From contig JAIXMF010000010.1 of NCBI GenBank assembly GCA_025201365.1, positions 248,001 to 312,000 on the forward strand: 64,000 bases of DNA. Direction: 5' to 3'. Shown here piece by piece: positions 23,942-35,976 of this stretch (its first letter is position 1; every line of letters starts with the position of its first letter). The DNA is from Syncephalis plumigaleata (Eukaryota; Zoopagomycota; Zoopagomycetes; Zoopagales; Piptocephalidaceae). The position numbers and the translations under genes were made by a program. The notes under the pieces are model-generated. The model did not search any database, was not told where the DNA came from, and saw only the letters and a list, made by a program, of their open reading frames with translations.

Positions 23942-26169
23942 AATGATAATGCAATCTAGCACTATTTTATGTCAATGTATGTATGAATAGAGAGAGAGGT
24001 AGAGAGAGAAAGAGAGAAAGAGAGAAAGACAACTAGTGCAAAACGAAAAAATGGCTGTGTAAGAGTAGACGATGATGATGGAAGATGATTGTATTGTAAT
24101 CTTCTATCTTTTTAAATGAATTAAACGAGGCAATAACGACGATAATAATTATAGTACGAAGAAAAAAAATGACGATGACAATGGCGATGATGGTGGTAAT
24201 GATGATATGGTAATGATGATGATATGATAATGATGATCTTGTTAGTAATAGTAATAGTGGTGGTAGTAGTAGTAATTCAATAATACTAATTGTAATATAC
24301 GCTAATGGGAGTCACAGACGAACAAATGAACGAACAAACGAACAAAAAAATAATCAACAAGTGGAAGATTCAGTCGTTGACCAACGGATTAATAAATAGA
24401 TTATGAGTTGGTAAGAATAGAATCATTCACGCGTGGATCATGCGCTAGTATTCTCTTTCTTTCTTTCTTCTTTCTTTCTCTATGAGCGTGATATCTCAAA
24501 ATAGTATGCACGTATCCTTCTGACCACTAGACGAAGAAATGTAGTCTCAAGTGACCTGAGCGAGCGAGCGAACGAGCAAGCAAGTGACACCGTGACAAAA
24601 ATAATAAAAATCAAGAAAGGGCAGCGTGACAAGTAGCTTTCCTTGGGATCCTTTGTCGAAAACCGCGTGCCATTTATTTTAATCTCTGCCTGAGCAACGG
24701 CCAAGCAACCTGAACAGAGAAGGAGGAGCAGGATGAGGATGAGGATGAGGGTGAGGAGGAGGAGGAAGGGACAATTATTCCGTCCACACGTACACGCAAG
24801 CAGAGTAAGCTGAATGGCGGTAGATAGGCATACAGCATAGCACACAACATAACACAACATAACACACACACGTTCACATCCACGCGCATTTCTGTCTGTG
24901 TATCACTTTTACAGCCACGCATCATGATAGTAAAAGGTATCGGACAGCTTTTCTTTTCGTATAATGCCGCTCCTTTGGTGTTTCCAAAGGTTACACATTG
25001 GCATTACTGCATTTCCATTCTGCCATGTTTTCTTTGCTGCGTTATTTACCATTTACATAGTATTCGCCTATGTTAATGTTGGTATATACGTATTTATGAT
25101 GTATGAATATCATCGATTGGTTAATGGCTAACACATATATATACATACATACATACATATTTTTCTTCCTATGAACTATAGTGCAACTCTAGTTCAGCTA
25201 CTCGACACCAATCGTTGAATTGCGTGACTCAAAAAAGAAGACAAGAATGGTAAGGATGATTCGGTTAAATTCATTGTTTACACCGCCAAGCTGTAGTGGC
25301 ATCTCTGCTCACCACTCGTTCATTCATTCATTCATTCATTCGTTCGGCTTTCCTTTACTATTGCTATTCTTACTACCTTGAATAGCTCTTGTGTATGTGT
25401 GTGCGTGTACCACACACTACATCAACAACATGATCCTACTAGTAATGTGCTCATGCCACCACCCTGCCATACTACTTACCTTGTCGAGTATAGTTAGCGA
25501 ATTTACAACTATTTTTACATTCTCTTGCTAGTGTGGTAGATCATGTTTTCTTTTTTACAGATTTATCTATAAATCGCTAGTTCTAACCAGGCAACAACGC
25601 TGGAATAGTTCTGTGTTTGTGTTAGTACACACCATTTTCGGCTTTAAGGGCAATTGCTCTAGTTAATCTCTATCCAATTGTACCACGCTGGTATCACCTT
25701 TATGCGTCATACTTTTCGCTGTTAGTACAAGTAGCGTATACATCCAATGGTATATACAGACAACACATAATAAATTCCTATCATCTATCTAGTCATCTAT
25801 ATCATGTATATTTATTGAGTCAACGGAATGACGCCATCCAAATACCGCGACTACAACCATTTATCAAATAACCGGAATATAAACAGGTGATTGGGTTTAC
25901 TGAACAATACAACGGGATGTTATTGTGGTTGTTGTGGTTGTTGTGGTTGTTGTGGTTGCTGTGGATGTAACATACAGCAAGGACAGACAGAAATCAGAAT
26001 CACAACACGACACGACACGCATGCACACGCATATTCTTTCATGCATCACACCATTCATCCACAACACACACAACTACGTTTAGTCACCCTGCTATCCACT
26101 CATACGATTCCACATAGTTTTGCCTTGACTTGCCCATACTATCACAGCTATCCACCGGTGTAATCTATT
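23942..26169. other. Gene-free 2.2 kb upstream region with simple repeats
   Basis: Lies between divergent gene starts. It contains GA tracts (23990-24035), GAT-rich runs (24180-24240), a CTTT run (24450-24478), ATTC repeats (25317-25345) and a 9-bp tandem repeat (25923-25968). Frames here (for example 24480-24925 and 25891-26163) are low-complexity translations. It may hold long 5' UTRs or promoters of both flanking genes. Confidence 0.5.
25923..25968 (+). repeat. Short tandem repeat, TTGTGGTTG unit
   Basis: About five near-perfect 9-bp copies. It would encode a Cys-Gly run, but no gene structure supports translation. Confidence 0.8.
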
Positions 26170-27900
26170 ATGGCTACCGATCCTCCACGTCGTGCTAGGG
26201 TCCAGGTAAATAGTGAAATGAATGAACAAGTCAATAAAAGTACTAATACACTGTATTGTACTTTTTATTCTGATCAGGTTGATCCCAATGTATTTGCAGC
26301 ACGTCGACGTGCTCAGGTACAGGCAGGATCTGTCTACAACATATGGTATAACAAATGGGCTGGCGGTGATACCTGGGGTGATAACAGGCATGTACTATTG
26401 CTTATACGATAAACGCATCGACTAATATCTATATCTATGTATATCACTTGTAGAGTACGCGCTGAGACGCGTGTCAATATCGCTCGAGATTCCGGTGAGA
26501 CATTAGGTTCACGTAATCCAGAGGCGTATTTCTGCGTGTTCTTTGCGCATGGTTGTTGTCCAAAAGGGTAAGCACCTCTTACTTGTTGCTAGTTGGGTAT
26601 GTTTATTAACTATACTACTCTAGTTATCAATGTCAATTCCTGCATCGTATACCTCGAGATGGTGATCGTAAAGAAAGAGCACGCGATTGTTTTGGTCGAG
26701 ATCGTTGGGGGTAAGTCATAGGATAACGATACTAGTACTTGTATTATCGCTTAGTAACTACACATCTATACTAATGACATTATCACTTTATTAGAACACT
26801 ACGAGATGATATGGGTGGCAGTAAGTTAACTGGTGGTACGATAGTATGTATATATTGACGATATATATATATGATAGCTGGTTCATTTATGCGTGAAAAT
26901 CATACATTATATATTGGTCGTATAGGAAGAGCAGATGATATCGAGGTAATTGCATGAATCAATATCTAAATAATAGTAAACTAATGAATAATGCATATAC
27001 ATATACATATAGGCAATGGTACGCCGTCATACAGAAGAGTTTGGAGAAATAGAGAAAAGTAAGTAGATGCATTATTGCCATTGTTATGTCTATCATTGTT
27101 ACTAACTAGCCAGTTGATTATAGTCAAGTTGCTACCATCGAAAGGTGTTGCATTGTAACGTATAAAGATCGATTAAATGCCGAGTTTGCAAAAGAGGCAC
27201 TCATGGATCAATCAATGGATAATAACGAGGTAAGTCAATTGATTGTATTCATTTCAATATGTATATACACTAGTTACTAATAATCTGTATTGTCAATATA
27301 GATTCTTAATGTTCGGTAATGATAATAATAACAATAATAATGTATTTTACTAGTAACTGATTGTATTATGTGCATAGATGGGCGACAGATGATCCAAATC
27401 CAAAGGCACGCGTGGAAGTACAAAGATCGATGGATCAACGAGCAGTAGAGAAGATATCGGAAATGGAGGAGAAATGGCAAAAGGTGCACGAAGAACAGCA
27501 AAAGGAATACGAGGCACAAATCGAATTGCAACATCAATATGAGGAGTCATTACAGGCACAGGGGATGCTATCCAACGAGGAGACCGCCAATGTAAATGAG
27601 ATACCATCTACGAAACGAGCTCGACTAGAAGATAATAATGAGGAACTTGAATACACAGAACACAGTAGTAATGACGATAAGCTACAATCACCATTACCTA
27701 CGAATAGTATCATTCCATTACAAACATTACAAGCCATTCGTACTATTGCAGCATCAGCACCAGGTCTTACACTTGCTACGGGGAATAAGCAGAATAGTAA
27801 TGAGAATACCGGGGAAGGTAATACGAATAAGCGATCGGCAACTACAGCTGGTCTTGGACTACTAGCAACTTATGCTAGCGATGACAGCGATGAAGAGTAA
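26170..27900 (+). CDS. CWC2: Pre-mRNA-splicing factor CWC2
   Basis: Component of the NineTeen complex that contacts U6 snRNA in the active spliceosome. The Torus region (YNIWYNKWAGGDTWGD), the CCCH zinc finger (CVFFAHGCCPKGYQCQFLH), the connector (DCFGRDRWGTLRDDMGG) and the RRM (RNP2 TLYIGRIG, RNP1 KGVAFVTY) are in order, followed by NEILNVRWATDDPNP and a Gln/Glu-rich coiled tail. Ten exons sum to 1130 nt. A single T is missing in the RNP1 codons (near 27153, GCATTGTAACG); adding it gives 1131 nt, exactly 376 residues. Exon 9 is a 14-nt microexon (27302-27315). The second intron (26388-26453) is GC-AG, donor GCATGT. Exons: 26170-26205, 26278-26387, 26454-26567, 26624-26710, 26795-26820, 26878-26945, 27013-27058, 27124-27229, 27302-27315, 27378-27900. 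Confidence 0.93.
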
Positions 27901-28063
27901 ATAAAACAGCAATGAGAAATGTAATGATATCTAGCATAGAATATAGTTTATTCCTATCATGAACTACTACTACTACATTAAACACTGCTAATCAGCGATG
28001 AAATGGGAAAGAGAAAAAACAAGAGAGAGAGAGGGGAAACCACCTATTTATTAAATATCATGT

Positions 28064-29901
28064 TCATGGTGAATCTGCTAATCGGGCCGTTCTATATAAT
28101 GATATATATGATATAATTAATGTATTTGTTAGTATATCTAAAGTATACGACGAGAGTGTGGCACACTTACAATATTTCCACTCCTGTTTCCGTGACAAGC
28201 ATGGTATGTTCAAATTGAGCCGATCGTTTACCATCAATGGTTACCGCAGTCCAATTGTCTGGCCATTGCGTATCTTCCCATCCACCTGAATAATAAGCAA
28301 ATAACATATAAATTAGTATGCGTGTTCTACATGATACGCTAACCAGTATTGATGATCATTACCTTCATTAATCATTGGTTCAATGGTAAATATATGACCT
28401 GGTCGCATTACACCAATAGCCTTATTTTCTATACATTTGCTCATTAGATTCATACTACAACTATGGATCGTATCATAGTGAACTTACTGCTGTAATGTGG
28501 TACATTAGGTGCACAATGGAACAATCTAATATTGAATAACAAAAACAGGAGTAATAGAATTAGAGATCAATATACTATGATGACGATGACTTACCGATGA
28601 ATACCATGACCGCAATAGCTGCGTACCACAGAATGGCCGGCACTCTTGGCGTGTTTCTCGATAACAGTGCCCAATTCACGATAGAGTGTTCCAGGTTTAA
28701 CTGTAATCGTGGATTATTCAGTTGGATTAGTATTAAGATGTAAGCATGCTACATATATATATATATATATACTTGCCCATGGCGATAGCTTTCTCCAAGC
28801 ATTCCCTAGCATTCTGTACGAGTTTCTTGCCTGCTTCATCCACCTTACCAACCAGGTAGGTTTCATTCAAATCACCGTGAAATCCATTATAGTAGAGGGA
28901 TACATCGATATTTACAATGTCACCATCTTGTAATGGTCGTTCATCGGGAATACCATGACAGATGACTTCATTGACTGATCTAATAAATCAAATGGACAAT
29001 TCCTTTAGGTTAATGTTTTGTAAAGAAATAGTTATAATACGACCCTCGACTCTACGCGTGAGTAACTTACGTGCAGCATGATTTCGGGAACTTGTAATAA
29101 TTCAATGGAGAAGGATAGCCATTACGAGCGATTGTTGCCTCGTGAATAATACGATCTTGAATAGAATAAGAGAGGAAACAATTGTAATAATACTGGTTAA
29201 TGCATTGTTCATCTTTGTATATACTACTAGTATATCAGTTACCAATTTCATTTGTAGTCACTCCTACTTTAACAGCTCGTGCACCTTCATCCAATATTTC
29301 ACGCGCCAACTATAACAATAACAATAAATCAGAAGATGTATGAGATAACTAGTTCATCATACTTACTCGACAGACTACGCGCATTCCTTCAATCTCCTCT
29401 GGAGAAAGTACTTCGATTTTTGCACTGCCTTTGATGCTCATTTCCGATTTTGGTAAACCTATTTCATTCGGAATAGTATTACTGCATTAGTAATGACGAA
29501 TATTACATTGAAATACGTGGTATGACTCATACACACCATCTTCCGCATAGTCTGGTCGTGGGATATGTTCAGGTACCGGTCTAGTCTCTCCAATGGGTAT
29601 ACAGGCTTAAGCTTGCCAGTATAATTGTAAGTGGGCCATGGATTAAATTGAACTATTAGCAGTGATAGTATCAAGCAGTATATGTTAGGCGTACAAGTTA
29701 TTAGTCACTAACTACTATAGTATGCTGTTACATACCAGTTCCCGTTGATTCGGTATGAATTGCTTTGTGTTGTGCCCAATTCTTCTTGAAACAATCTTGC
29801 GAGCAGAAGAATGATCCGCTGATCTTCATTTTAACACAAGTAGGACATTGCAGCTTGGCTGGTTGTCCGCAGTCCTGACCTTTACATAAATGTTGCTGCA
29901 T
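28064..29901 (-). CDS. MAP1: Methionine aminopeptidase 1
   Basis: Removes the initiator Met from nascent proteins at the ribosome. The N-terminus has the C6H2/MYND-like zinc finger of type 1 enzymes ([17 protein letters not shown], then [19 protein letters not shown]). The peptidase domain shows the metal ligands in [38 protein letters not shown] and the last Glu region [12 protein letters not shown]. It ends with [10 protein letters not shown]. Eleven exons, including a final coding exon of 28 nt (28064-28091). The intron 28701-28775 is GC-AG (donor GCAAGT), restoring AIAMVKPGT. One base is missing near 29577 ([12 protein letters not shown]), a G in a GG run. Its start lies 149 bp from that of GPATCH11, head to head. 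Confidence 0.93.
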
Positions 29902-30050
29902 ATTGAATATGATTTAATAGTCGACCAGAAAATAGATATGAGGTGGGTTTTAAGCAATATAAAAGAAAAAGAAAATCAATAATGAATAAATTGTCTCTAT
30001 TTAATAATTGTTTAGTTTTGACCCTCTTTATTATTGCTGTACTATTGAAT

Positions 30051-31240
30051 ATGAAGCGAGTGGTAGACGCGGTAGATGGCAAAGAAGAGAAATGCAGTAT
30101 AAATGACGGTGACGACAACAACGAGGACGATGACTACTTGTCCATGGATTTAGCTGCATTAGAGGAGGAACAGCAGCAAACGTCAAAAGCTGGTGGACGT
30201 GCACTTTCTTACGCGGAAAAGCGTCGTCGTACCGTAAGGGAACAAGAGAGGAAGGGACGACAGGTGTCATTACGAGAACGCGAACGACAACGACGTGAAG
30301 CTGGTTTGACGGCAGCCATCGACGCTAGCAATAAAGGATTCCAACTTATGAAAAAGCTTGGTTACGTGTAAGTACGTGCGATATCGTCAGGTCACTCCTG
30401 CTAATCGCAAAAGGATGTTTACATGTGTTCAGTGAAGGAACAGCACTCGGTAAAGATGAACAAGGACGTGTTGATCCGATATCCGTTGAAATACGACCAG
30501 GTACGATAGTAGATTGCTAGTATTACACACATCGTTGGATACTCAATATGATGATTGTACAGTTCGAGAGGGATTAGGAATTGAACAGGCTAGACGCGAA
30601 CAAATGGAGCGTCAGTTGCAAGACATGAAATCGGAGGAGAAACTTACGGAAGAAGAGTTTCGCGACATCAACGACTTGCATTCGAACGACGACGTATTGA
30701 AGCGGAAATACGACAAGCACGTCGTATGTGTATTCAACTGGATGAAGCAAAGGTAAGCCTTGTGATTGACTGTATATTATGATTCATGGTTGGCTAATAC
30801 ATTCATTAGGTATTAAAGAGCATGTTTTATGGACACGAATACCTCGCCCATCCTCGCCATCATCTACTGATGCTACAGCACCAACTCAACTGGAAGCTTG
30901 GTCAATACTGAAGTAGAAAAGAAGAAGAGGAAGAGGAGAAATCGGCATCATTGTTAGAGTCGACGATTCCCTCGATTGAGACGGAAGAGGTGGATTTACT
31001 AGAGAAAGAACGTGGGACTTTGATGCCTTACCGGTAATTATTATGATGGACATTATCAATGATATACATGCAATCTAACTTGCCATTACTATTATCACTA
31101 TTTGTAGATTACGGAACAACTTGATAGAGTCACGCAATATCTACGAGAAACATTTCTTTTGCATTTGGTGCGGTGTTGCTTACACGGACAGTGCTGAACT
31201 AGAGACACATTGTCCGGGTAATGCATTCGATATTCACTAA
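30051..31240 (+). CDS. GPATCH11: G-patch domain protein, GPATCH11-like
   Basis: The central G-patch reads NKGFQLMKKLGYVEGTALGK, followed by VDPISVEIRPVREGLG, the order seen in GPATCH11 (DUF4187 family). The N-terminus is acidic with DDDYLSMDLA, and a charged helix precedes the G-patch (SLRERERQRREAGL). The C-terminal DUF4187 region ends with HFFCIWCGVAYTDSAELE then HCPG, nearly the animal pattern of a small zinc-binding CxxC motif. G-patch proteins activate DEAH helicases; the exact partner is unknown. The frame slips near 30716 and again near 30915, both curable by one base. The ATG at 30051 is chosen over an upstream GTG frame; the hydrophobic run just before it is probably untranslated. 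Exons: 30051-30367, 30433-30500, 30563-30750, about 30811-31033, 31108-31240. Confidence 0.82.
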
Positions 31241-31407
31241 TGGTTGCAAGTGTATAAACTACGACAAAAGAATGGTTATCATGCATAAGAAATACGTATA
31301 ATAAAAGTATAACAAGTTGCAGTAAGTAAATAGATTGATGTTTATTACATTAAAGCATATTGTTTGGAAACATGTAGTTTATTGATGGATTACTGCTCGC
31401 TTATACA

Positions 31408-33399
31408 TTAAGCATTCGCGTCTTCCTTTACTTCATCCTCCTCGTAATTCTCCACCTTTATGTCGTTAAGTCCCCATTCCTCGTTTTGTTCCCATGTACG
31501 ATCGTAATCTCGTATCTCATTTCCGGATCTGGATCTGGAGCATACAAGTTTTGCAAATAGCTATTTGCCATTGGATCATCCAGTATAAGCGTTACTTTCT
31601 TGCGATTTCGATGACCTATTTGAAATAGCATTGTATTAGCGTATAATGACAAGATAAACTAGTAGTATTAGTAAATGAACTACCTCATTGAGATCGTGGA
31701 GCAACTTGAGAATCGTTGCTTGCGTTCCTCGGGAGCCGAGTCACCCCTCATGAAGGGGAGTTTAGTATCAAGTTCCTCGTGGACCTGACGAAGTAGACCT
31801 CAACCGTGGTGAATCGACCACCAAGTGTACCAGCACGTAGCTCTAGTTCAATCTCTGGAATGGAAAGACCACACGTTTCCGACTAATGCAACACGGTATT
31901 AATACATATACATATATACATACGAGTGTATTGCTAACCTTAAGTATGTCACGCGATAAATCATCCGGATCAGTCAAGTTCAAGATGATACGACGACCCT
32001 GAGGGGATACCGCACCGCCAGCCTTAACTTCATTGCTCTTATAGCCGCAGTTATCGCATACGGTAGACATGATAACGACCTCTTTAAAGTAGGGGATATC
32101 TGTGTAAATGTTTGAAAACAGACAATATCATGATAATAAATTAGAATGGACAACAATAATCGTGATATGTTCAGGATATTACCAATAATATGCATGCGTG
32201 TATCGCTAGGGTGGTTACAACTGGAACAGTTGGCAGGGAAGCTATAGACCTCGGGTACATCTAATGTCACGATTAATACAAAGGAATTGCTCGTTGATCA
32301 ACTATGAATACTGACTCTCTTCCTCTTCCTCTTGCTTTGCCAGTTGCATATTAGTCGCGTCCGATTCTTCACCAGATGCATTTAGACCGAGGAATTCATT
32401 CTGTGCAGATGATCGCTGATAGAATACCATCTTCATGTTTGGGTCGTCATTTGGTATAAAACTAATAGATGCTAAATTAAGGATATACTACACTTTTCAT
32501 ACATGATTGTTCTCTATTTGCTATTACATATATACATAAACAAGGATACGGATTCTCCACATAACTATTACCAGCTGGATCATCAATAATCAGCGTAAAT
32601 GATTCCTTTCCTTCAATATATTTTTGAAGATGCGATAGAATTGATTCAATTTTAAGGTAAGCTGGTGTATCGGTATGCTAATAAACAAGGCAATGATGAC
32701 AACAATAACGATGACGGTGATTAGTCGAATGCAATATACTACATGTTGAGAATCATGCTAATTACCTTACGCACTGGTTGTTGCTCAGATAAATCAGCGA
32801 TAACAGTGCTGATCACACCTTCGACTGTAGTGAGCGCACCACGGCGCGAGGTAGCCGGTATCTCTAGATCTAATTCCACGAATTTAACGGTGGCCGAGTC
32901 CGATTTTACCAGTTGACGATTCAGATCCTGTTACAAGTGTTACTACACGATTCTGTAATAATAACAATCCTTCCTGATGGATGTCATTACCAATATATCG
33001 GCCACTTACCTCTTTCGTGCTCAATTTACTCGTTATTTTAATGCCGTACACTTGAATCTGACCCGCCGACTGAATCTCGCTGTTACGCCAGTGACAATGA
33101 GGACATTCAAAGGCAGAAATAATAACTTCATGAAAGTGTGGAATCTTCGTCAGTAGCAAACGAGTAGTACCCTAGAACGACTAGGTTACTATCGCTTGAA
33201 GCAAGTATGTGGGAGGAGCTTTGCAAAAAAAGACAAGGATCCGTAAAACAAGCGTGAATCAACTTACATTTTCACCGCATTGAATGCAGTAGCTCTCCAG
33301 CTCGGTAGCACTTTGTGACGCGTCAATATCACCGAAAAGCGGCTCTGTATCCTCGTTTGAGGTTGTTGTCGTCGTTGTCATCTGATTGGGATCGGTCAT
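31408..33399 (-). CDS. ZPR1: Zinc finger protein ZPR1
   Basis: ZPR1 binds and helps fold translation elongation factor eEF1A. Both halves of the duplicated structure are clear: zinc finger 1 (CIQCGEN ... [10 protein letters not shown]), then [15 protein letters not shown]; zinc finger 2 ([13 protein letters not shown] ... [17 protein letters not shown]), then [18 protein letters not shown] and [12 protein letters not shown]. Nine exons. The intron 32462-32549 is of the minor U12 class with GT-AG ends (see its own entry). The last two exons (31684-31882 and 31408-31615) carry three or four single-base slips, near 31509, 31731, 31800 and possibly at the junction near 31616-31684. Each breaks a conserved segment that is restored by one base, so the gene is probably whole. 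Exons: 33268-33399, 33010-33171, 32766-32927, 32550-32677, 32316-32461, 32183-32260, 31939-32099, 31684-31882, 31408-31615. Confidence 0.93.
32462..32549 (-). other. U12-type (minor) GT-AG intron in ZPR1
   Basis: 88 nt. On the minus strand the donor is GTATCCTTG, a full match to the U12 5' splice site. TCCTTAAT matches the U12 branch consensus (TCCTTRAY) about 15 nt before the acceptor CTATTAG. A nearer AG, six bases past the branch, would bring a stop; the chosen AG gives [12 protein letters not shown] in the ZPR1 frame, and the exons on both sides keep phase. Confidence 0.88.
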
Positions 33400-34320
33400 T
33401 GTGGTAACAATAGCGGGAACAAAAAAGAAAGCAATGCTACGTCACTTAGATGGCAATAAACAAAATAATAGCATGTATTACTAAATCTTTTTTTCTTTTT
33501 TATTCCACTGTCTTCTTATTAAAATTTGTGGACTATTATCATGCACTTTATGTAGTGATTAGAAATGGTATCGCATTGTAGATGTATGTATATGTCTCAT
33601 AATGCATTCTATATCTCCTTCTTACTTTTACTCAATCAGTAAGCACAGTTTGACATTGACTTCATTTCATTGAATCTATCGAGAATGCATAACCGAAGAT
33701 ACTCATATATAATAACTAGCTTGACTTGTTGGTGATTCCTTATGAAGTTAGATAATCTTTATGCAAACAGAGAGAGAGAGTAACAGCCAAGAATCTAGGA
33801 CAATAATGTATAGGCTTGCTATTACGCGGGTAAACATGATATAGCATAATGGTATACTAATGAGATCCCTGTAGATTTGTACCTCAGAAATGAAGCCATC
33901 CTCCGAGTAATTAGGATGAAACATGAAACGTGTCATTATTGCCTAAAATGGCATATTCCCCGTTGCATCTTACTTGAATAATTGCTAACACGATATCGGT
34001 TAACTCGAAAGAAGAGGGGAAAAACAGCCGAGTTATCAATAGACTGACAGTCCTACTATTTAAACGAACAGCTATTCATATGGCACTGTCATTCTAGAAT
34101 AGCAATCCTTCTACGGTACCTCTTATTTCCCTTTAAGCTATAAGTAGAGCCAACGTGCTTATTTTTCTTTTGCTCCCTCTTCTTCCCTTCCCTCAATATC
34201 TTTTTACGTTCTTTCAGGATTATAATTTTTAACGGTTTCTTTTACGTATAATAAACCTTACTTCTTGCTTACATTTTCTAATATCACTAGACAGCACCCT
34301 ATTAATCAGCAGTAATCGTC
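33400..34320. other. Divergent spacer between ZPR1 and the first deacetylase
   Basis: 0.9 kb. It holds a pyrimidine-rich stretch before the deacetylase start (34140-34270) and an unsupported 62-codon minus-strand frame at 33748-33936. Confidence 0.4.
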
Positions 34321-35206
34321 ATGAAGTTGTCAGCATTATCGATGATGCGTGGCATGCTTATGCCTGCCGTACTTTTAATGTACACCGTTGAAATGCCAGT
34401 CTACACGGATGCCGCTCCTTTCCTCGGGATACGATTCGATGATTTCGGTTTCACTACCAAGGACACTGTAGTGGATGCAAAACCAGCTGTAGTGGCTACG
34501 GAACCAGCTGTCAAACTACAAACAACCACCACCACCACCACTATCAAAAGTAGTAGTAGTCGTTCTGTTAACCAGGTCAAATTATCGAACAATGTATCTC
34601 CGCGGATATGGTGGCCATCACATTTGACGACGGTCCCGGTCAAAGTACGCGAGAAGTCGTCAACACGCTCAATAGTCTTGGTGTTAAGGCGACATTCCTG
34701 GTCAATGGCGATAATGTGGGTAATCTCAACACCGCGGAGGATCAGGAGACACTCAAGTACACCTACGATAGTGGACATCTAATCGGCTCGCACACCTATT
34801 CACATGCGGATTTGTCAACCTTGGGCGAGCAAGCCATCACCACCGAAATGAAGGATGTTGACCGTCTTATTAAGAAGGTTATTGGTAAACGACCAACTAT
34901 ATGCGACCACCTTACGGCAACACTTCATGGGATATGTTGAGAGTAATGAAGCAACTCGGCTATTATGTGGTTACGTGGAATGTCGACACGAATGACTGGC
35001 GACACCCGCATGATCCATGGGCGTCCATCCAAGACTTCAAAATCGATTCAACGATCACCCGAATCGTCGTTTATCAGTTTATCACATGATATTCACCCTG
35101 GCACCAATGGTCAATTCGTTCGGGAAATTGTTCAATTCCTCAGAATAACGGTAAACGTATGGTGCGCCTTGATGAATGTCTCGGTGTTCCCGGCTATCGC
35201 AACTAA
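34321..35206 (+). CDS. Secreted polysaccharide (chitin) deacetylase, CE4, copy 1
   Basis: Carbohydrate esterase family 4 enzymes remove acetyl groups from chitin in the wall. A signal peptide is visible (MKLSALSMMRGMLMPAVLLM). A Thr/Ser-rich linker follows, then the NodB motifs: ITFDDGPG (catalytic base Asp and metal Asp), SHTYSHAD (metal His pair), RPPYGN, and VDTNDWRHP with FISLSHDI near the end. The C-terminus reads DECLGVPGYRN. The frame is interrupted at about four places (near 34580, 34890, 35045 and 35150); each segment matches copies 2 and 3, so single-base sequence errors are more likely than decay. First of three tandem copies. Confidence 0.85.
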
Positions 35207-35976
35207 GCTATCGACATCTCTATTTAGTGTAATAAAAATAAACTAGAACACAATAATATACCGCTACTATTATTACTATATTACTACATCATCGTTACTT
35301 GTATGTAAATTTGTAATACACGTGTGTAATTTTAGGATTACAAAATTAGAAATGTATGTTCCTATTCTGCACCACGTTTTTATATCGCATCGTTTATTTT
35401 TTTCCTCACCTCTAGCTAGGAATGTTCTTTCGCAGCAATGCTCTTTACTGGGCAAGTGCAAGTGGTGAATGCAAATCCACTTGATTAGTCAAAGCAACAT
35501 GTGTTAACCTCGTGGGTTAAGCGGTTGAGGTACTGCTGTTTTTTTCCTACTATCTCCTCCCATGAATCCTGTACAACTTAATACTGGCTGGTTATTATTG
35601 TTACATTACACAGTCTACCAAGTAATATGATGCTACGATGATGACTATTATCGAAGTACCTACGGATAACTCTAATTTTATCAATAGTTCCACAGTCATC
35701 TTCTAGCCGCAAAAGCATAATAAACGTCTGATTTCCTGTTCGAGTCAGTGTGTACATGATATGTTTTTGCCATAAACAATAGCATACAAGGCAGTGCGTT
35801 GTCAAGTTAAAAATACTCTCGAATGCTTACCGCACCGTGCTATATAACAGCATCCCATCCTCACGCTTATTATTATGTTTGCAACGTTAACCTACTTTCT
35901 TCGATAGTTGCTAGCTCGTTACAGTTTTACGAATCGGAATTATCGTGATAACGCCATCTCGCTTTTTGTATTCATC
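35207..35976. other. Spacer between deacetylase copies 1 and 2
   Basis: 0.77 kb. A stretch near 35505-35545 resembles a tRNA A-box and one near 35728 loosely resembles a B-box, but the spacing and stems do not form a tRNA. No gene seen. Confidence 0.4.

Noticed and set aside
24480-24925. Minus-strand frames with signal-like hydrophobic starts
   Set aside because: Low-complexity Ser/Leu translation of CCT and CTT repeats.
25891-26163. Cys-Gly repeat frame
   Set aside because: Pure translation of a TTGTGGTTG tandem repeat; not gene-like beyond it.
33748-33936. 62-codon minus-strand frame beginning MTRFMFHPNYSEDG
   Set aside because: Short, isolated, composition drifts to repeat translation; no neighbour exon in phase.
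34580-35160. CE4 copy 1 as a pseudogene
   Set aside because: All catalytic motifs persist and the breaks are single-base in type, as in clearly functional housekeeping genes nearby; sequence error is the simpler view.
35505-35745. A-box-like and B-box-like sequences
   Set aside because: About 200 nt apart, no cloverleaf; cannot be a tRNA.
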